NCBI GenBank assembly: GCA_020072565.1
Contig: JAIQGI010000001.1
Span: 124,001 to 188,000 of the forward strand
Length of the DNA stretch: 64,000 nt
Origin: Terriglobia bacterium
GTDB lineage: Bacteria > Acidobacteriota > UBA6911
Reading direction: 5' to 3'
Shown here: positions 30,320 to 39,654 of the stretch, piece by piece
Numbering within the stretch: the stretch's first letter is position 1
How the letters are laid out: each line of letters starts with the position of its first letter
Program-made: the position numbers and the translations under genes
The notes under the pieces: model-generated
What the model was told of the DNA's origin: nothing
What the model saw: only the letters and a program-made list of their open reading frames with translations
Database searches by the model: none

Positions 30320-32092
30320 CTAGTTGAAATTGAGGTTCAAGCCAAAGCGAAGCGTGCGGGGGTTGCGAGTCAGGGTGAGCTGTCCGTCCGAGGTAGGAAT
30401 CATGCTTCTACCCTGATCGAACGGATTGCGCAGGTCAATCAGAGCCTCCCAGTGCCCGGCGTAGCCCATGAACTCGGGGAGTGGGATCGCCTGCCGCAGG
30501 GAGAAGCTCATGCCCTTGGTGAAGATATCCAATTTGTCGGCAAAAAGGTCGATCGGGCTGATCGGGTTTCCAGGGTACCACCGCAGGGTTGCCTGCACAT
30601 GCGTCCGTGTCTGCGGGATCTTGGCCTCCAGCTGGCTGGTAACGGAGTGATAGTAGGAGCGGTGGACAAAATCCAGCAGCCGGTTCACCATCAGGTCGCT
30701 GGATAACGGTGTATCGGGGCTGGAAAGACCGGATGCCGTGCCGTAGTCATAGGTGATCGAGCCGCGCACCGAATCCATGAGCATGCGCGCGATCTCGACT
30801 CTGAGTCCCTGCTGAGAATCCTGGTCGCCACGGAGTTGCGCCGCACACGACTTCTTGCCGCTCTTGGTGTTGACAGTCATCAGGAACGGTGTGCCTGGTC
30901 CGTCGGCGCGGTCGCGGTACACCGACAGTTCCACGGATGTGTCTTCCGCCAGTTTCTTGGCCACGGACAGCTCGGCGTGCCTGACCTGGCTGATGCTGAT
31001 TTTGTTGTCGATCTTGGATATGGAAGCGGGCTCCATCAGATTCACGCTGTCCCCGTCCGGCAGTTCGATGCTGTTGTTGTAACTTGTGCGTCGGGACGTC
31101 ATCAAAGCCCGGAGCAGCCATCCTCGTTGTGGCGTTACGACGAGCTGGAAATACGGGCTCCAGAGGTTTCTTGTGGATCCGTAGTTGATGCGGGACAGGT
31201 CCAATCCATATTCCACTGCCAGGGTATTCAAAAATTCGTTGCTGGCTGCGATGCCCATCGCCAGCGTCTCAACTCCCGAATCACGCCGCGCCGGATCCTG
31301 GCTGAAGAACTCGTCCGGACGCGCCATCGTTCCTGCGCTCAAGCGATTGAGATTCATGCGCCCGTAACCCACCGAAAACTTTATGTCCCTGCTCGGATCC
31401 GGATTGTAGTGGAATGTATTGCGCACTCTCCACAGCGAGTCATAACCGGATGTGAGCTGGCCGGAAAAGATCATACGGCTGTGCAGGCTGACGGGTTCCG
31501 AAAAGGCGAAGTTGGAGACGATGCCCGCATCACCCTGGCTCGGGAAAGCCGCATAGTTGTCTCCGCCCAGGAGCGCGCTGGAAGCGACATTCAGCGCGCC
31601 GTTTCGATGAAATATTTCAGCGCTCTCTCCCCGTGTCGCCGTTCCGGGCAGGCCTCGGAAAATCAAGCGGCGATCCGACGTGCTCCGCATTACCGTCTTG
31701 AGGTCCCAGTTGCGGGGATCGTTGCGCGCGGAAATGAAGTCGAGGAACTCCAGCATGACAAAATTGATCGTTGTGGTCCTGCCGGCATCTATGGTCACGC
31801 GAGGTGTGTTGAGCGCCTGGTAGCCGTTCCGACTCACCCGCAGTGAGTACGAACCGGGAGCGATATCGTTCAGGCTATAAATCCCGTGCAGATCGGATTT
31901 GGTGAGGGAAATAACGGCGCCGCGGTCATCCTGCCTGAACAGCGCAACGACAGCGCCGATCAGTCCGCGGCCGTCCTGTGCCATGACTGTCCCCGCGAGA
32001 GATCCGTTCCCTTTGCCCGCCATCGCAGACGGGACCGCTGCCATGGACATGAAGACGACTATCAAAGGGAGAACGAGGGGAGAGCGTCTCAT
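30320..32092 (-). CDS. Outer-membrane protein with carboxypeptidase-regulatory-like domain
   Basis: A 590-residue exported protein. A signal peptide (1-25) precedes a CarboxypepD_reg-like Ig fold ('GSLAGTVMAQDGRGLIGAVVALF ... GSYSLRVSRNGYQ', about 30-105). The rest alternates polar and hydrophobic residues as in a beta-barrel and ends 'LRFGLNLNFN', with a terminal aromatic before the last residue, as outer-membrane proteins often have. A recognisable TonB plug or TonB box is not seen, so it is shorter than the typical acidobacterial TonB-dependent receptors. Function unknown. Confidence 0.75.
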   Translation of the reverse strand: MRRSPLVLPLIVVFMSMAAVPSAMAGKGNGSLAGTVMAQDGRGLIGAVVALFRQDDRGAVISLTKSDLHGIYSLNDIAPGSYSLRVSRNGYQALNTPRVTIDAGRTTTINFVMLEFLDFISARNDPRNWDLKTVMRSTSDRRLIFRGLPGTATRGESAEIFHRNGALNVASSALLGGDNYAAFPSQGDAGIVSNFAFSEPVSLHSRMIFSGQLTSGYDSLWRVRNTFHYNPDPSRDIKFSVGYGRMNLNRLSAGTMARPDEFFSQDPARRDSGVETLAMGIAASNEFLNTLAVEYGLDLSRINYGSTRNLWSPYFQLVVTPQRGWLLRALMTSRRTSYNNSIELPDGDSVNLMEPASISKIDNKISISQVRHAELSVAKKLAEDTSVELSVYRDRADGPGTPFLMTVNTKSGKKSCAAQLRGDQDSQQGLRVEIARMLMDSVRGSITYDYGTASGLSSPDTPLSSDLMVNRLLDFVHRSYYHSVTSQLEAKIPQTRTHVQATLRWYPGNPISPIDLFADKLDIFTKGMSFSLRQAIPLPEFMGYAGHWEALIDLRNPFDQGRSMIPTSDGQLTLTRNPRTLRFGLNLNFN

Positions 32093-32308
32093 GAATCTCT
32101 GTCCTGCCTGTCTGGTGCCATAAGATCCGCATCAGACCAGATCTGGCAGGAGAGTATCATGAGGATAGTGCGATGTCAACAAGCGCAAGTCATTTGGCCA
32201 TTTCGGGTAAGCGGCGGCAGCGGACCGGCTTTTCCGCAGTCTCGATATGCGCCGAACCAGGAAGTGCGCCGGCTGGCATTGCATGACCATGGACGCGGGA
32301 ATCCCCTG

Positions 32309-32776
32309 TCATTCCGCGCGCGGGGCAGGACCGAGATCGGAATAGAGGATGCTGACGCTGCAGCGAACGGTGCCGCGCGGAACGGTGTCCAGAACGATGC
32401 CGCCAACGGTAAGAGTCTGTCCGGCCGCAATCGTTTCCGGCACCAGCTGCGTGCGGGTGTCCAGAAGCTTCCCGCCGCTGCCGAGGCAAGAGACCTTCAG
32501 CATCACACCGTGGTAGGCAACCTTGCCGCGGTTGTGGATCACGACCTGACCAACGGCGCCCGGCGCGGGAGTCTTGGTAGTAATCTCCAGGCGTGATTCC
32601 GCCGCATCAAGGTCGCTCGGGGCGATCACGCGCGTGAAACTTGACTTGGCCGTCTTCACGATTTCAGAGGGGGCTGCGGCCAGTCGGGTTTCTTCCTTGC
32701 GCCCCTGGATGATGAGCCACACGAGCACAGTGCCCAGCATCAAGGTCAAACCCCAAAAAATCGACTTTCTAAACAT
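32309..32776 (-). CDS. Membrane-anchored protein with FxLYD-like domain
   Basis: A 155-residue protein with an N-terminal transmembrane anchor (residues 6-25) and one beta-sandwich (about 60-150: 'GQVVIHNRGKVAYHGVMLKVSC', 'GKLLDTRTQLVPETIAAGQT', 'VRCSVSILYSDLG') reminiscent of the FxLYD fold found in many exported proteins of unknown role. Two Cys residues could form a disulfide. It is separated from the outer-membrane protein by 216 bases on the same strand; the end of that spacer holds no further gene. Confidence 0.65.
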   Translation of the reverse strand: MFRKSIFWGLTLMLGTVLVWLIIQGRKEETRLAAAPSEIVKTAKSSFTRVIAPSDLDAAESRLEITTKTPAPGAVGQVVIHNRGKVAYHGVMLKVSCLGSGGKLLDTRTQLVPETIAAGQTLTVGGIVLDTVPRGTVRCSVSILYSDLGPAPRAE

Positions 32777-32823
32777 ACGTGTTCCTCATGATCCGATGAC
32801 GAACCAAGAGGGGAAATGACTAA

Positions 32824-34116
32824 TTACTCAATTTTCGTTCGCCACTCGTCACTCGTCATTTTTTTCAGGATGGGCACTTTTGTCCAGACGATTTCACCCT
32901 GGACGATGGTGGCCAGACACTCGCCGGCCCCTTCCAGGATCTGTGCCGTTACGTTTCTGTCGCTCAGGCCATCGGGCAGCCGGAGCACCGTCATATCAGC
33001 CCAATAACCCCGCCGCAGGCGGCCCAGCACTCCGCCGAAATCAAGCGCAACCGCGCCGTTCAACGTTGCCATGCGGATGATCTCGTCGCACTTCAAATCC
33101 TTCCGGTTCCGGAACAGAAAGCGCATCTCGTCCAGAATGCTGAGCGAGTCGGTACTCGCCAGCGAATCGGTGCCGAGAGCCACGTTGATGCCCATGTCGA
33201 GCAACCGCCGCACCGGATGCGGCTCGTGGCCGAAAAAGGCGTGGCTGCGCGGGCAGTAGACGACGCTGCAGGACCGGCTCAGGATACGCGCCATCGAATC
33301 CTCATCCAGATAATTGCAGTGGATCAGGATGGCAGGACGCTCCAGGACACCCAGTTCTTCAAGGTAAGGAACAGGAGCCAATCCGGGCGGAGACCATCGT
33401 TCGGGCAACACTCCAAGACCGGACAGGAACTCCACGAACTCCCCCATCCCGGATCTCAAGAACTCCACCTCCTGCATTGTCTCTGCGACGTGGGCTGCAA
33501 ATCGGGAGCCCCGGTCACGCACAAGTTCCGCCACTGCGCGAAACAGGTCCGGAGAAACGGAATAGAGTGCGTGTGCCGACGCGCTCGAAGACAAATAGCC
33601 GTCAGTTTCCACGCGTTCGAGCCGCGCCTGCAGGCGGGAAATGGCCTCGTGCGCTCTTTCGGGCTGGAGCGCAGTCACTTCTTCGAAAACCACTTTTCGC
33701 AACTTTTCAGGCTTGAGCGCCTCCCAGCTGAAGCCGCTGGCCGAGATGTCGCCCGCCAGGGTAGTGCCGGAAGCCAGGGAGAGTTGCGCCCCCTTTCGTG
33801 TCGATTCGAGGTAGTCCTCCTTCGTCCACTCCTGCCTTCCCGTCATCACTGCCGAAAGCCAGCCGGTAAAGGAGGTGCTCCGGTCGGCCAGCTTGCGCAT
33901 CCGCGTCAGTTCCAGGTGGGAGTGAGCGTTGACCAGACCAGGAAGGATAATGGCTGAGCCCCAGTTGACCACTCTGGTCTCCAGATTCGGGGGCGGGCTC
34001 TGCCACGGCTCCAGCCTCGAAATGCGGCCCGGGTCGGATACATGAACCGCAGCATTGCGCAGCAGCATGCCCGCCTCAGCCAGGACGTACTTAGCGGTGT
34101 GGACGGTTCGAATCAT
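32824..34116 (-). CDS. Amidohydrolase (cytosine-deaminase/chlorohydrolase-like)
   Basis: A 430-residue metal-dependent hydrolase of the ATZ/TRZ-like group. The metal motif 'GLVNAHSHLELTRM' is near residue 60, followed by 'RFAAHVAET' (His ligand and Glu), 'AILIHCNYLDED' and the Asp ligand in 'ALGTDSLAS'. Relatives deaminate S-adenosylhomocysteine, guanine, or aminodeoxyfutalosine (menaquinone pathway); the substrate cannot be chosen from sequence alone, though the short Leu-Glu after HSH recalls the futalosine-type deaminases. GTT rather than a Shine-Dalgarno lies ahead of ATG 34116, so the start is less sure. Confidence 0.85.
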   Translation of the reverse strand: MIRTVHTAKYVLAEAGMLLRNAAVHVSDPGRISRLEPWQSPPPNLETRVVNWGSAIILPGLVNAHSHLELTRMRKLADRSTSFTGWLSAVMTGRQEWTKEDYLESTRKGAQLSLASGTTLAGDISASGFSWEALKPEKLRKVVFEEVTALQPERAHEAISRLQARLERVETDGYLSSSASAHALYSVSPDLFRAVAELVRDRGSRFAAHVAETMQEVEFLRSGMGEFVEFLSGLGVLPERWSPPGLAPVPYLEELGVLERPAILIHCNYLDEDSMARILSRSCSVVYCPRSHAFFGHEPHPVRRLLDMGINVALGTDSLASTDSLSILDEMRFLFRNRKDLKCDEIIRMATLNGAVALDFGGVLGRLRRGYWADMTVLRLPDGLSDRNVTAQILEGAGECLATIVQGEIVWTKVPILKKMTSDEWRTKIE

Positions 34117-34652
34117 TTTTCAAGGTTGCGTGATAATCCAGAATTAGAAGGGCGCAGACACGAAGGGCCCGAGTGGGGTACCAAGGGACCAGGCGCTCCA
34201 GCTTGGCTGGACTTTGCTCTATGGCCGTAGCCAGCAATCCTGACGCCCCCGCTCTAAGGGTCCAACCGCGGGTACTTGGATCGGGCATCACCCTCTCGGG
34301 CCGAATCTAATTATATCCCCAAGGCAACCCTGCTTTCAACTCATATGATTTCCCGACCTCCGGCTTCCGACCACAGTCACATGTCATCACGGTAACTGAT
34401 GCGAAGTAGGGTGTGGATTGCGGGAGTCTTCTTCTGTCCCATGACATTTCCGCGATGCAGCCAGGCGCCGATGGTCGGAAGCCGGAAGCCAGGGGCCGGA
34501 GGTCGGGATTTTTCAAGCATTTCGTGGTTTCCTGAGGCAGTTCGACAAATGAATCTTTGCTTGGACAAGCAGTTCGGGTTCAGTATAGTGAAGCTGTAAC
34601 TGATTTGCGGTCAGGTTGGGGCTTGCGGTTTACTATCGGATGAGGAACGTTC
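34117..34652. other. Long spacer with imperfect palindrome and a promoter
   Basis: No gene is supported in these 536 bases. Arms 34351-34374 (TCCCGACCTCCGGCTTCCGA and on) and 34472-34508 are complementary, the second arm containing two stacked versions of the word. The same word (GGAAGTCGGAGGTCGG) is at 52665-52682. A promoter for the following gene lies at the right end. Confidence 0.6.
34561..34589 (+). promoter_or_regulatory. Candidate promoter for ornithine cyclodeaminase-like gene
   Basis: TTGGAC (34561-34566), 17 bases, TATAGT (34584-34589; five of six to consensus), 64 bases before the start codon at 34653. Confidence 0.45.
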
Positions 34653-35606
34653 ATGGCAATTCTGCTACGCGAATCGGATGTACAAAAGCTCGCCAGCATG
34701 GAGATGGCGCTCGAAGCCGTGGAGGAAGCGTTCCGGCTGCAAGGGGATAAGAAGACAGATAACGTGCCCAGGCGGCGCTGCCGCATCGTGCGGGGTATTC
34801 TGCACGTGATGAGCGCATCCCTGCCGACCCTGGGTTGGGCCGGGCTCAAGAGCTACACGTCGGTTGAAGGCCAGGTCAGATTCCACGTTATTCTTTACAG
34901 CGGCGAAGACGGCCAGCCACTGGCGGTGATCGAGGCCGGTTTGCTGGGCCAGCTGCGCACCGGGGCGGCAACCGGAGTAGCCACCAAGTACATGTCCCGG
35001 GCTGGAGCTTCCAGGCTTGGAATCATCGGCACCGGGCTTCAGGCTCGCTCACAGCTCGCCGCTGTCTGTGCAGTCCGTCCTATCAAGAACATCTTGGCCT
35101 ATGGGCGCGACGAAGAGCGCCGCCGGAGATTCTGCAATGAAATGAGCGAGATGCTGGGAATTCATGTGGAGGCCGCCTCCGAACCTGCGCAGGCAGTCAA
35201 GGATATGGACATCGTCGTTACGGCCACTAACTCGAAGGAGCCCGTGTTCGGCGGAGAATGGCTGGCCCCGGGAACGCATCTGAACGCGGTTGGCTCCAAC
35301 CATCTGAGCCGGCGTGAGCTCGATGTAGAGGCCGTGCGCCGCAGCGCTTGCGTGGTAGTTGATTCGATCGAACAGGCGCTCATCGAGTCGGGAGACCTGA
35401 TCAGCGCGGCGGAAGCGGGCGCATTCTACTGGGAAGATGCGCGGGAACTTGGCCTGGTTGTAATCGGGGACTTTCCAGGGCGGGAGGACGATAACGAAAT
35501 CACACTCTTCAAGTCCAACGGCATAGCTCTCGAGGATGTGGCACTCGCGGGCCGAATCTATCAGGCTGCCGTGAAGGCCGGCATCGGCGAGCCCCTCCCA
35601 CTCTAG
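34653..35606 (+). CDS. Ornithine cyclodeaminase / mu-crystallin family protein
   Basis: A 317-residue NAD(P)-dependent enzyme. The Rossmann motif 'LGIIGTGLQARSQL' is near residue 125, 'GAATGVATKYMSR' precedes it, and 'GTHLNAVGSNHLSRRELD' carries conserved ligand residues. Family members include ornithine cyclodeaminase, alanine dehydrogenase and pyrroline-2-carboxylate or ketimine reductases; the sequence does not tell them apart. GAGGAA lies before ATG 34653. It runs ahead of the aspartate kinase gene, but a 154-base palindromic spacer separates them, so they need not be one operon. Confidence 0.88.
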   Translation: MAILLRESDVQKLASMEMALEAVEEAFRLQGDKKTDNVPRRRCRIVRGILHVMSASLPTLGWAGLKSYTSVEGQVRFHVILYSGEDGQPLAVIEAGLLGQLRTGAATGVATKYMSRAGASRLGIIGTGLQARSQLAAVCAVRPIKNILAYGRDEERRRRFCNEMSEMLGIHVEAASEPAQAVKDMDIVVTATNSKEPVFGGEWLAPGTHLNAVGSNHLSRRELDVEAVRRSACVVVDSIEQALIESGDLISAAEAGAFYWEDARELGLVVIGDFPGREDDNEITLFKSNGIALEDVALAGRIYQAAVKAGIGEPLPL

Positions 35607-35628
35607 GCGAAAAGCGGGCATAAGGATA

Positions 35629-35734
35629 CATCCCGATTTTGGATCTCAGATTTTTGATTTTGGAGTCTGAGATTCAGTTCTTGACGAGTTTCAGCCGGCG
35701 CCAGAGCCAGAACCCGCAATCCAAAATCGGGATG
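35629..35734. repeat. 16-bp perfect inverted repeat with inner stem
   Basis: Outer arms CATCCCGATTTTGGAT (35629-35644) and its exact complement (35719-35734); inside, TCTCAGA (35645-35651) can pair with TCTGAGA downstream. The outer stem continues imperfectly with AAAGCGGGCA against TGCCCTTT. It lies between the cyclodeaminase-like gene and aspartate kinase and shares GATTTTGGAT with the palindrome at 21442. Confidence 0.85.
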
Positions 35735-35760
35735 CCCTTTTCCGGCCGGCGGAATTATCC

Positions 35761-37158
35761 ATGATTGTCATGAAGTTCGGCGGAACTTCCGTCGAAGACG
35801 CGAACTCAATCGAGCGGGTCGCTGAAATCATTCGGGATCGTCTGCCTTGGAAGCCCGTGATCGTGGTTTCCGCCATGGGCAAAACCACGCGCAAGCTGCT
35901 CCGGGCGGCGACAGCCTCGGCCGCGGGAGACAGCCGGATCTGTGCCTCCCTGGTTGTGGATCTCAAGGCGCGGCATAAGAGCGAGGCGCGCCGCCTGGCC
36001 GGAAACGGGAGCGCCGTCTTCACCCGTATCGATGAATACTTTGGCGAGCTCGGCAAGCTGCTGGAAGGCCTGGCGATCCTTGGGGAGGTGCCCCCGCGCG
36101 GGCTGGACAAGATTCTATCCTACGGGGAACTCATCTCGTCGGCTATCGTCGCCGACGCGCTGTCTGCGCGGAGCATACCGGCCCATCTGCTTGACGCGCG
36201 GGAGTTGATAAAGACCAACGACTGTTACGGCGCTGCTGTCCCGTTTTTTGACCTCACGAACCACAACATCTGTTCCCGGGTGACTCCCTTGCTCGAGAGG
36301 GGCGAGGTTCCCGTTATCCAGGGCTTTATCGGCTCAGCGCGCAACGGCGCCACCACCACGCTCGGTTTCGAGGGATCTGACTACACCGCAGCGATCGTGG
36401 GGGCTGCGCTGGAGGCCTCCGACATCCAGATCTGGAAGGACGTTTCGGGTTTGATGACCGCTGATCCGGCTCTATTCGCGGGTGCGCGCACGGTAAAGTT
36501 GTGCTCCTACGCGGAGGCAGCCGAGCTCACCTACTTCGGCGCCAAGGTACTTCACCCGAAGGCGATCTATCCGGCAGCGCAGAAGGGCATTCCGGTGCAC
36601 ATATACAACTCGAAACGCCCGGAAGCCACCGGAACCTCTATATCGGCCACGGTGCCGGCGTGCACCAACCTGATCAAGTCGATCGCCTACAAACGGCCGG
36701 TCAAAGTCCTCCATGCCAATGCAGGCCAAGGAGTGGATGGTCCGGGAGCCCCCGGGATACCTGACTTTCTGCAGACCGTGCTCCAGGCCTGTGCGCGTCA
36801 GGGGATCCAACCGCTGATGACCACGGCATCGGCTTCCTGTGTGGCTCTTGTGTTCGACGCAGACTCCTTGGGAGAGGAGCGTGAACGTGATCTGCTCCAG
36901 GAACTCTCACGCCTCGGCCACTCCCGTGTCGAGGGAGGAAGGGCAGTCATATCTCTCGTCGGCAATGATTTTTCCCGCGATGCGGGCGTCGCGGGACGCG
37001 TTTTGAAAGCCGTTGAGGATCTCCAGCCCGGGATAGTCATGCACGGAGCGTCGCCAATCATGATGAATCTCGTCGTCGGCGACAGCCAGGTGGCAGATAT
37101 TGTCGCCCGGCTCCACGAAGCATTTTTCCAGCAACTGGACCCCACGATCTTCGAATAA
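35761..37158 (+). CDS. lysC: Aspartate kinase
   Basis: A 465-residue enzyme that phosphorylates aspartate, the first step to lysine, threonine and methionine. It opens 'MIVMKFGGTSVEDANSIERV', has 'GFEGSDYTAAIVGAALEASDIQIWKDVSG' and 'AELTYFGAKVLHPKAI', then two C-terminal ACT domains (about 300-455) that usually bind feedback inhibitors. Length and layout fit a monofunctional enzyme of the class III/ThrA-like branch; no homoserine dehydrogenase domain is attached. The other genes of the pathway are not in view. Confidence 0.95.
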   Translation: MIVMKFGGTSVEDANSIERVAEIIRDRLPWKPVIVVSAMGKTTRKLLRAATASAAGDSRICASLVVDLKARHKSEARRLAGNGSAVFTRIDEYFGELGKLLEGLAILGEVPPRGLDKILSYGELISSAIVADALSARSIPAHLLDARELIKTNDCYGAAVPFFDLTNHNICSRVTPLLERGEVPVIQGFIGSARNGATTTLGFEGSDYTAAIVGAALEASDIQIWKDVSGLMTADPALFAGARTVKLCSYAEAAELTYFGAKVLHPKAIYPAAQKGIPVHIYNSKRPEATGTSISATVPACTNLIKSIAYKRPVKVLHANAGQGVDGPGAPGIPDFLQTVLQACARQGIQPLMTTASASCVALVFDADSLGEERERDLLQELSRLGHSRVEGGRAVISLVGNDFSRDAGVAGRVLKAVEDLQPGIVMHGASPIMMNLVVGDSQVADIVARLHEAFFQQLDPTIFE

Positions 37159-37192
37159 GCATGAAATGCGGCGGCTGATGATGTCGGGCCTG

Positions 37193-38272
37193 TTATTTTT
37201 GAATGGCCCCGACAAACGCCAGCGGCTCGCCCGCGCTGATCGGAGGGGTGCTGATAATGTAGAGCACCTCGCCGGCGAACGGTGCCCGGAGCTCGTAGAT
37301 CTGTTTGCCGAAAAAGTCGGTTACAACCCCCAGGAGCGCTCCCTTCTCGACCATCTGGGTTTTCTGCACTTTCGGGAAGAAGAGCCCCGCCTTATCCTGG
37401 GAATTCGCAGGGAAATAGAGCACTTCAGCCGGGTCATACCAGGTGATCTTGGCCGGCGACTCAACCTTTCCGTCGACCATTTTCAGGTAGCGCATCAAGT
37501 TCAGCACCCCGCTCTCGATGGCGGTGATTTCGCTTTCGTCGCTCGACACACCCATGCCCCCGGATTCGATCGTGAGGCCCGGTTTCCCAAGTGTCATGGC
37601 TGTGTTGGAACAATACTTGGCGTCTTTGGGATTGGTGGGCCGGCTGCGGTCGATCACGATGTTATTGAGACCGAAGACAATGGCCATCTGCCTTGCAGGC
37701 TCGTCCACTTTCGGGTTGCCGATGGGATTCCAGTAGCTGTAAGGACGGAGCGACTCGTTGCCGTCGCCGCAGTGCAAGTCCACCAGATAATCCGTGCGCT
37801 CGATCACCTCCTTCGTGATCACATAGGCGATGCGCTCAGAGATGGTTCCGTCGATGTTTCCCGGATAGACCCGGTTCAGGTTCTTTCCGTCAATCGGGCT
37901 GTAGTAGATCGTGCGCTTCATAAAGGAGGGCAAGTTCGCTACATGCACGATGACCACTCGTCCCTTCAGCTTCTGGGGCTCAATACGTGAGAGAAGTCGC
38001 TGCGTGGCCAGGATGGGCGGGTACTCGTAGCCGTGATTTCCGGCTATGACGGCGAGGGCCGGACCCCGGGCGGCACCGTTGATCACCGTTACCGGGATTT
38101 GGGTCTCGCCGTCCATCCCGCGCGGGACGGTCAGGAAGCCGGACTGCATCTGGCCCGGCGGCACTTGGAGGGATCCCACCTTAAATGTCTGTGCCGGCAA
38201 TATGCTGCAGGAAAGCGCAAGTGCGACCAGCAGGATGGCGAATATTTCTGCACCGAGATGACTGTGATCCAT
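37193..38272 (-). CDS. Exported succinylglutamate desuccinylase/aspartoacylase-family zinc enzyme
   Basis: A 359-residue zinc hydrolase of the M14-like family. A signal peptide spans about 1-28 ('LLVALALSCSILPAQTFK'). Zinc ligands fit 'AGNHGYEYPP' (His and Glu, near residue 78) and 'LVDLHCGDGN' (His, near 155); 'NLNRVYPG' gives the substrate-binding Asn-Arg. The C-terminus is a lipoyl-like beta domain ('GALLGVVTDFFGKQIYELRAPFAGEVLYI'). Family members cleave N-acyl amino acids; export makes this one periplasmic. GGGGG seven bases ahead of ATG 38272 supports that start over ATG 38284. Confidence 0.85.
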   Translation of the reverse strand: MDHSHLGAEIFAILLVALALSCSILPAQTFKVGSLQVPPGQMQSGFLTVPRGMDGETQIPVTVINGAARGPALAVIAGNHGYEYPPILATQRLLSRIEPQKLKGRVVIVHVANLPSFMKRTIYYSPIDGKNLNRVYPGNIDGTISERIAYVITKEVIERTDYLVDLHCGDGNESLRPYSYWNPIGNPKVDEPARQMAIVFGLNNIVIDRSRPTNPKDAKYCSNTAMTLGKPGLTIESGGMGVSSDESEITAIESGVLNLMRYLKMVDGKVESPAKITWYDPAEVLYFPANSQDKAGLFFPKVQKTQMVEKGALLGVVTDFFGKQIYELRAPFAGEVLYIISTPPISAGEPLAFVGAIQK

Positions 38273-38359
38273 AACGGCCCCCATTAGAATAGTTTCAGTT
38301 GGGTACCTTCTATCACCAAGTCGCGCCCGGGCGCCATAGTTGATTTACCTTTTAGTTTC

Positions 38360-38388
38360 TTTACTATCACCGATCGATATTGTAGAAT
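38360..38388 (+). promoter_or_regulatory. Candidate promoter for DksA-like gene
   Basis: TTTACT (38360-38365) and TAGAAT (38383-38388; five of six) with a 17-base spacer in an AT-rich spacer, 47 bases ahead of ATG 38436. Confidence 0.5.
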
Positions 38389-38435
38389 TAATGTTTTTTT
38401 AGTCGGGCTGGTTTCTCAACAGCCGAGGTTGCAGT

Positions 38436-38777
38436 ATGAAGAAAACTGAGCTCAAGAAGTTTAGAAGCATTCTGGAACGCAAGCGCGCCGCGATCACCAA
38501 CTCCACCGGGAAGAAGACCCACTGGGAAAATATGGAGAACACGCGTCATGGCGACTTTGTGGACCAGGCCAGCGACGATAACGAGGTGCACGTGAATATC
38601 CGTTTGCTTCAAACGGATGCCAAGTTATTGCGTGCCATTGAAGCGGCGCTCGGGCGCATCGATGACGGCAGCTACGGCGTGTGCACGATGTGCGGCGAGG
38701 ACATCAGCGTGGTGCGCCTCAAGGCGGTGCCTTGGACGTCCGTCTGCATCGTTTGCAAGGAGAAAAAGACCGCCTGA
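38436..38777 (+). CDS. DksA/TraR-type C4 zinc-finger protein
   Basis: A 113-residue protein. An N-terminal coiled coil (about 1-75) leads into a C4 zinc finger, CTMC and CIVC, with the family's 'IDDGSYGVCTMCGEDIS' (residues about 74-90). DksA-family proteins enter the RNA polymerase secondary channel and tune initiation, often with ppGpp. The acidic tip residues between the two helices ('HGDFVDQASDDNE') resemble the Asp pair that DksA uses, which suggests real activity. GAGG precedes the start. Confidence 0.9.
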   Translation: MKKTELKKFRSILERKRAAITNSTGKKTHWENMENTRHGDFVDQASDDNEVHVNIRLLQTDAKLLRAIEAALGRIDDGSYGVCTMCGEDISVVRLKAVPWTSVCIVCKEKKTA

Positions 38778-39051
38778 TCCCCCTGACCAGCCCTCGAGGA
38801 AGGCGCTCCTGTTGGCGGCCTCCCTCAATGCTCCCCCCTGATGGTTCCTCTGATTTCGTCCGACCGCGGTTGCCGGCCGTTTTGCGCTGGCTCACGGTAC
38901 AATGTGCATTATACTTGCAGGATATTGGGAATGGGTGATGATGCCCATGTCCGGAGGCCCGCTCGATGAAAACGGTTGCCCTACCGGCTTCGTGCGGCGT
39001 CTGACTTCTAACCCCCTTTCGGGATGGGAAGTCGGCCGTCTGAGGTCCAAA

Positions 39052-39654
39052 ATGACGAGGATTTACACCAAGAGTGGCGATGATGGCACCACCGGCCTGA
39101 TCGGGGGGAAACGTGTCCGCAAAGATGAGGTGCGTATTGAAGCCTACGGCTCCGTTGACGAACTGAACGCCGTTTTGGGAGTGGTGTGCGCGTCTCCTCT
39201 GCCGGAACGAGTGCTCCGCATCCTGCGCCGCGTACAGGACGACCTGTTCAGCATCGGTGCCGACCTTGCGTTGCCGCCGGGAATGCAACGAAGCGAGTGG
39301 GATATTCCCGGCATCGCGGATGGGGACATCCAGGCTCTCGAGCAGGAGATCGATTACTGTGAAGTAATCCTGAAACCGCTGCGGCGCTTCATTTTGCCCG
39401 GAGGCATCGCCCCGGGAGCCCTGTTGCACCTGGCTCGCACGGTGGCCCGCCGCGCCGAACGGCGCTGTGTCAACCTGGCCCGCTCCGAGCGTGTCGATCC
39501 CCAGATCATCCGCTATCTCAACCGGTTGTCTGATCTGTGCTTCGTCCTGGCACGCTACGTCAATCAGCAAAACTCCCAGCCGGAAACCCATCCTACATTC
39601 GGCAAGAGGGATGCGGTGGTGACGGATTCTCCTGACCTGGAAGATGGGATCTAA
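39052..39654 (+). CDS. pduO: Cob(I)alamin adenosyltransferase, PduO type
   Basis: A 200-residue ATP:corrinoid adenosyltransferase that makes adenosylcobalamin, the cofactor of the mutase at 14 kb. It opens 'MTRIYTKSGDDGTTGLIGG', the ATP-binding signature of the PduO class, then 'YGSVDELNAVLG', 'FILPGG', and 'RTVARRAERRCV' and 'LNRLSDLCFVLARY', all hallmarks. ATG 39052 fits the family start; the open frame to 38902 adds an unmatched segment. Its stop overlaps the stop of the convergent VWA gene by 4 bases. Confidence 0.93.
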   Translation: MTRIYTKSGDDGTTGLIGGKRVRKDEVRIEAYGSVDELNAVLGVVCASPLPERVLRILRRVQDDLFSIGADLALPPGMQRSEWDIPGIADGDIQALEQEIDYCEVILKPLRRFILPGGIAPGALLHLARTVARRAERRCVNLARSERVDPQIIRYLNRLSDLCFVLARYVNQQNSQPETHPTFGKRDAVVTDSPDLEDGI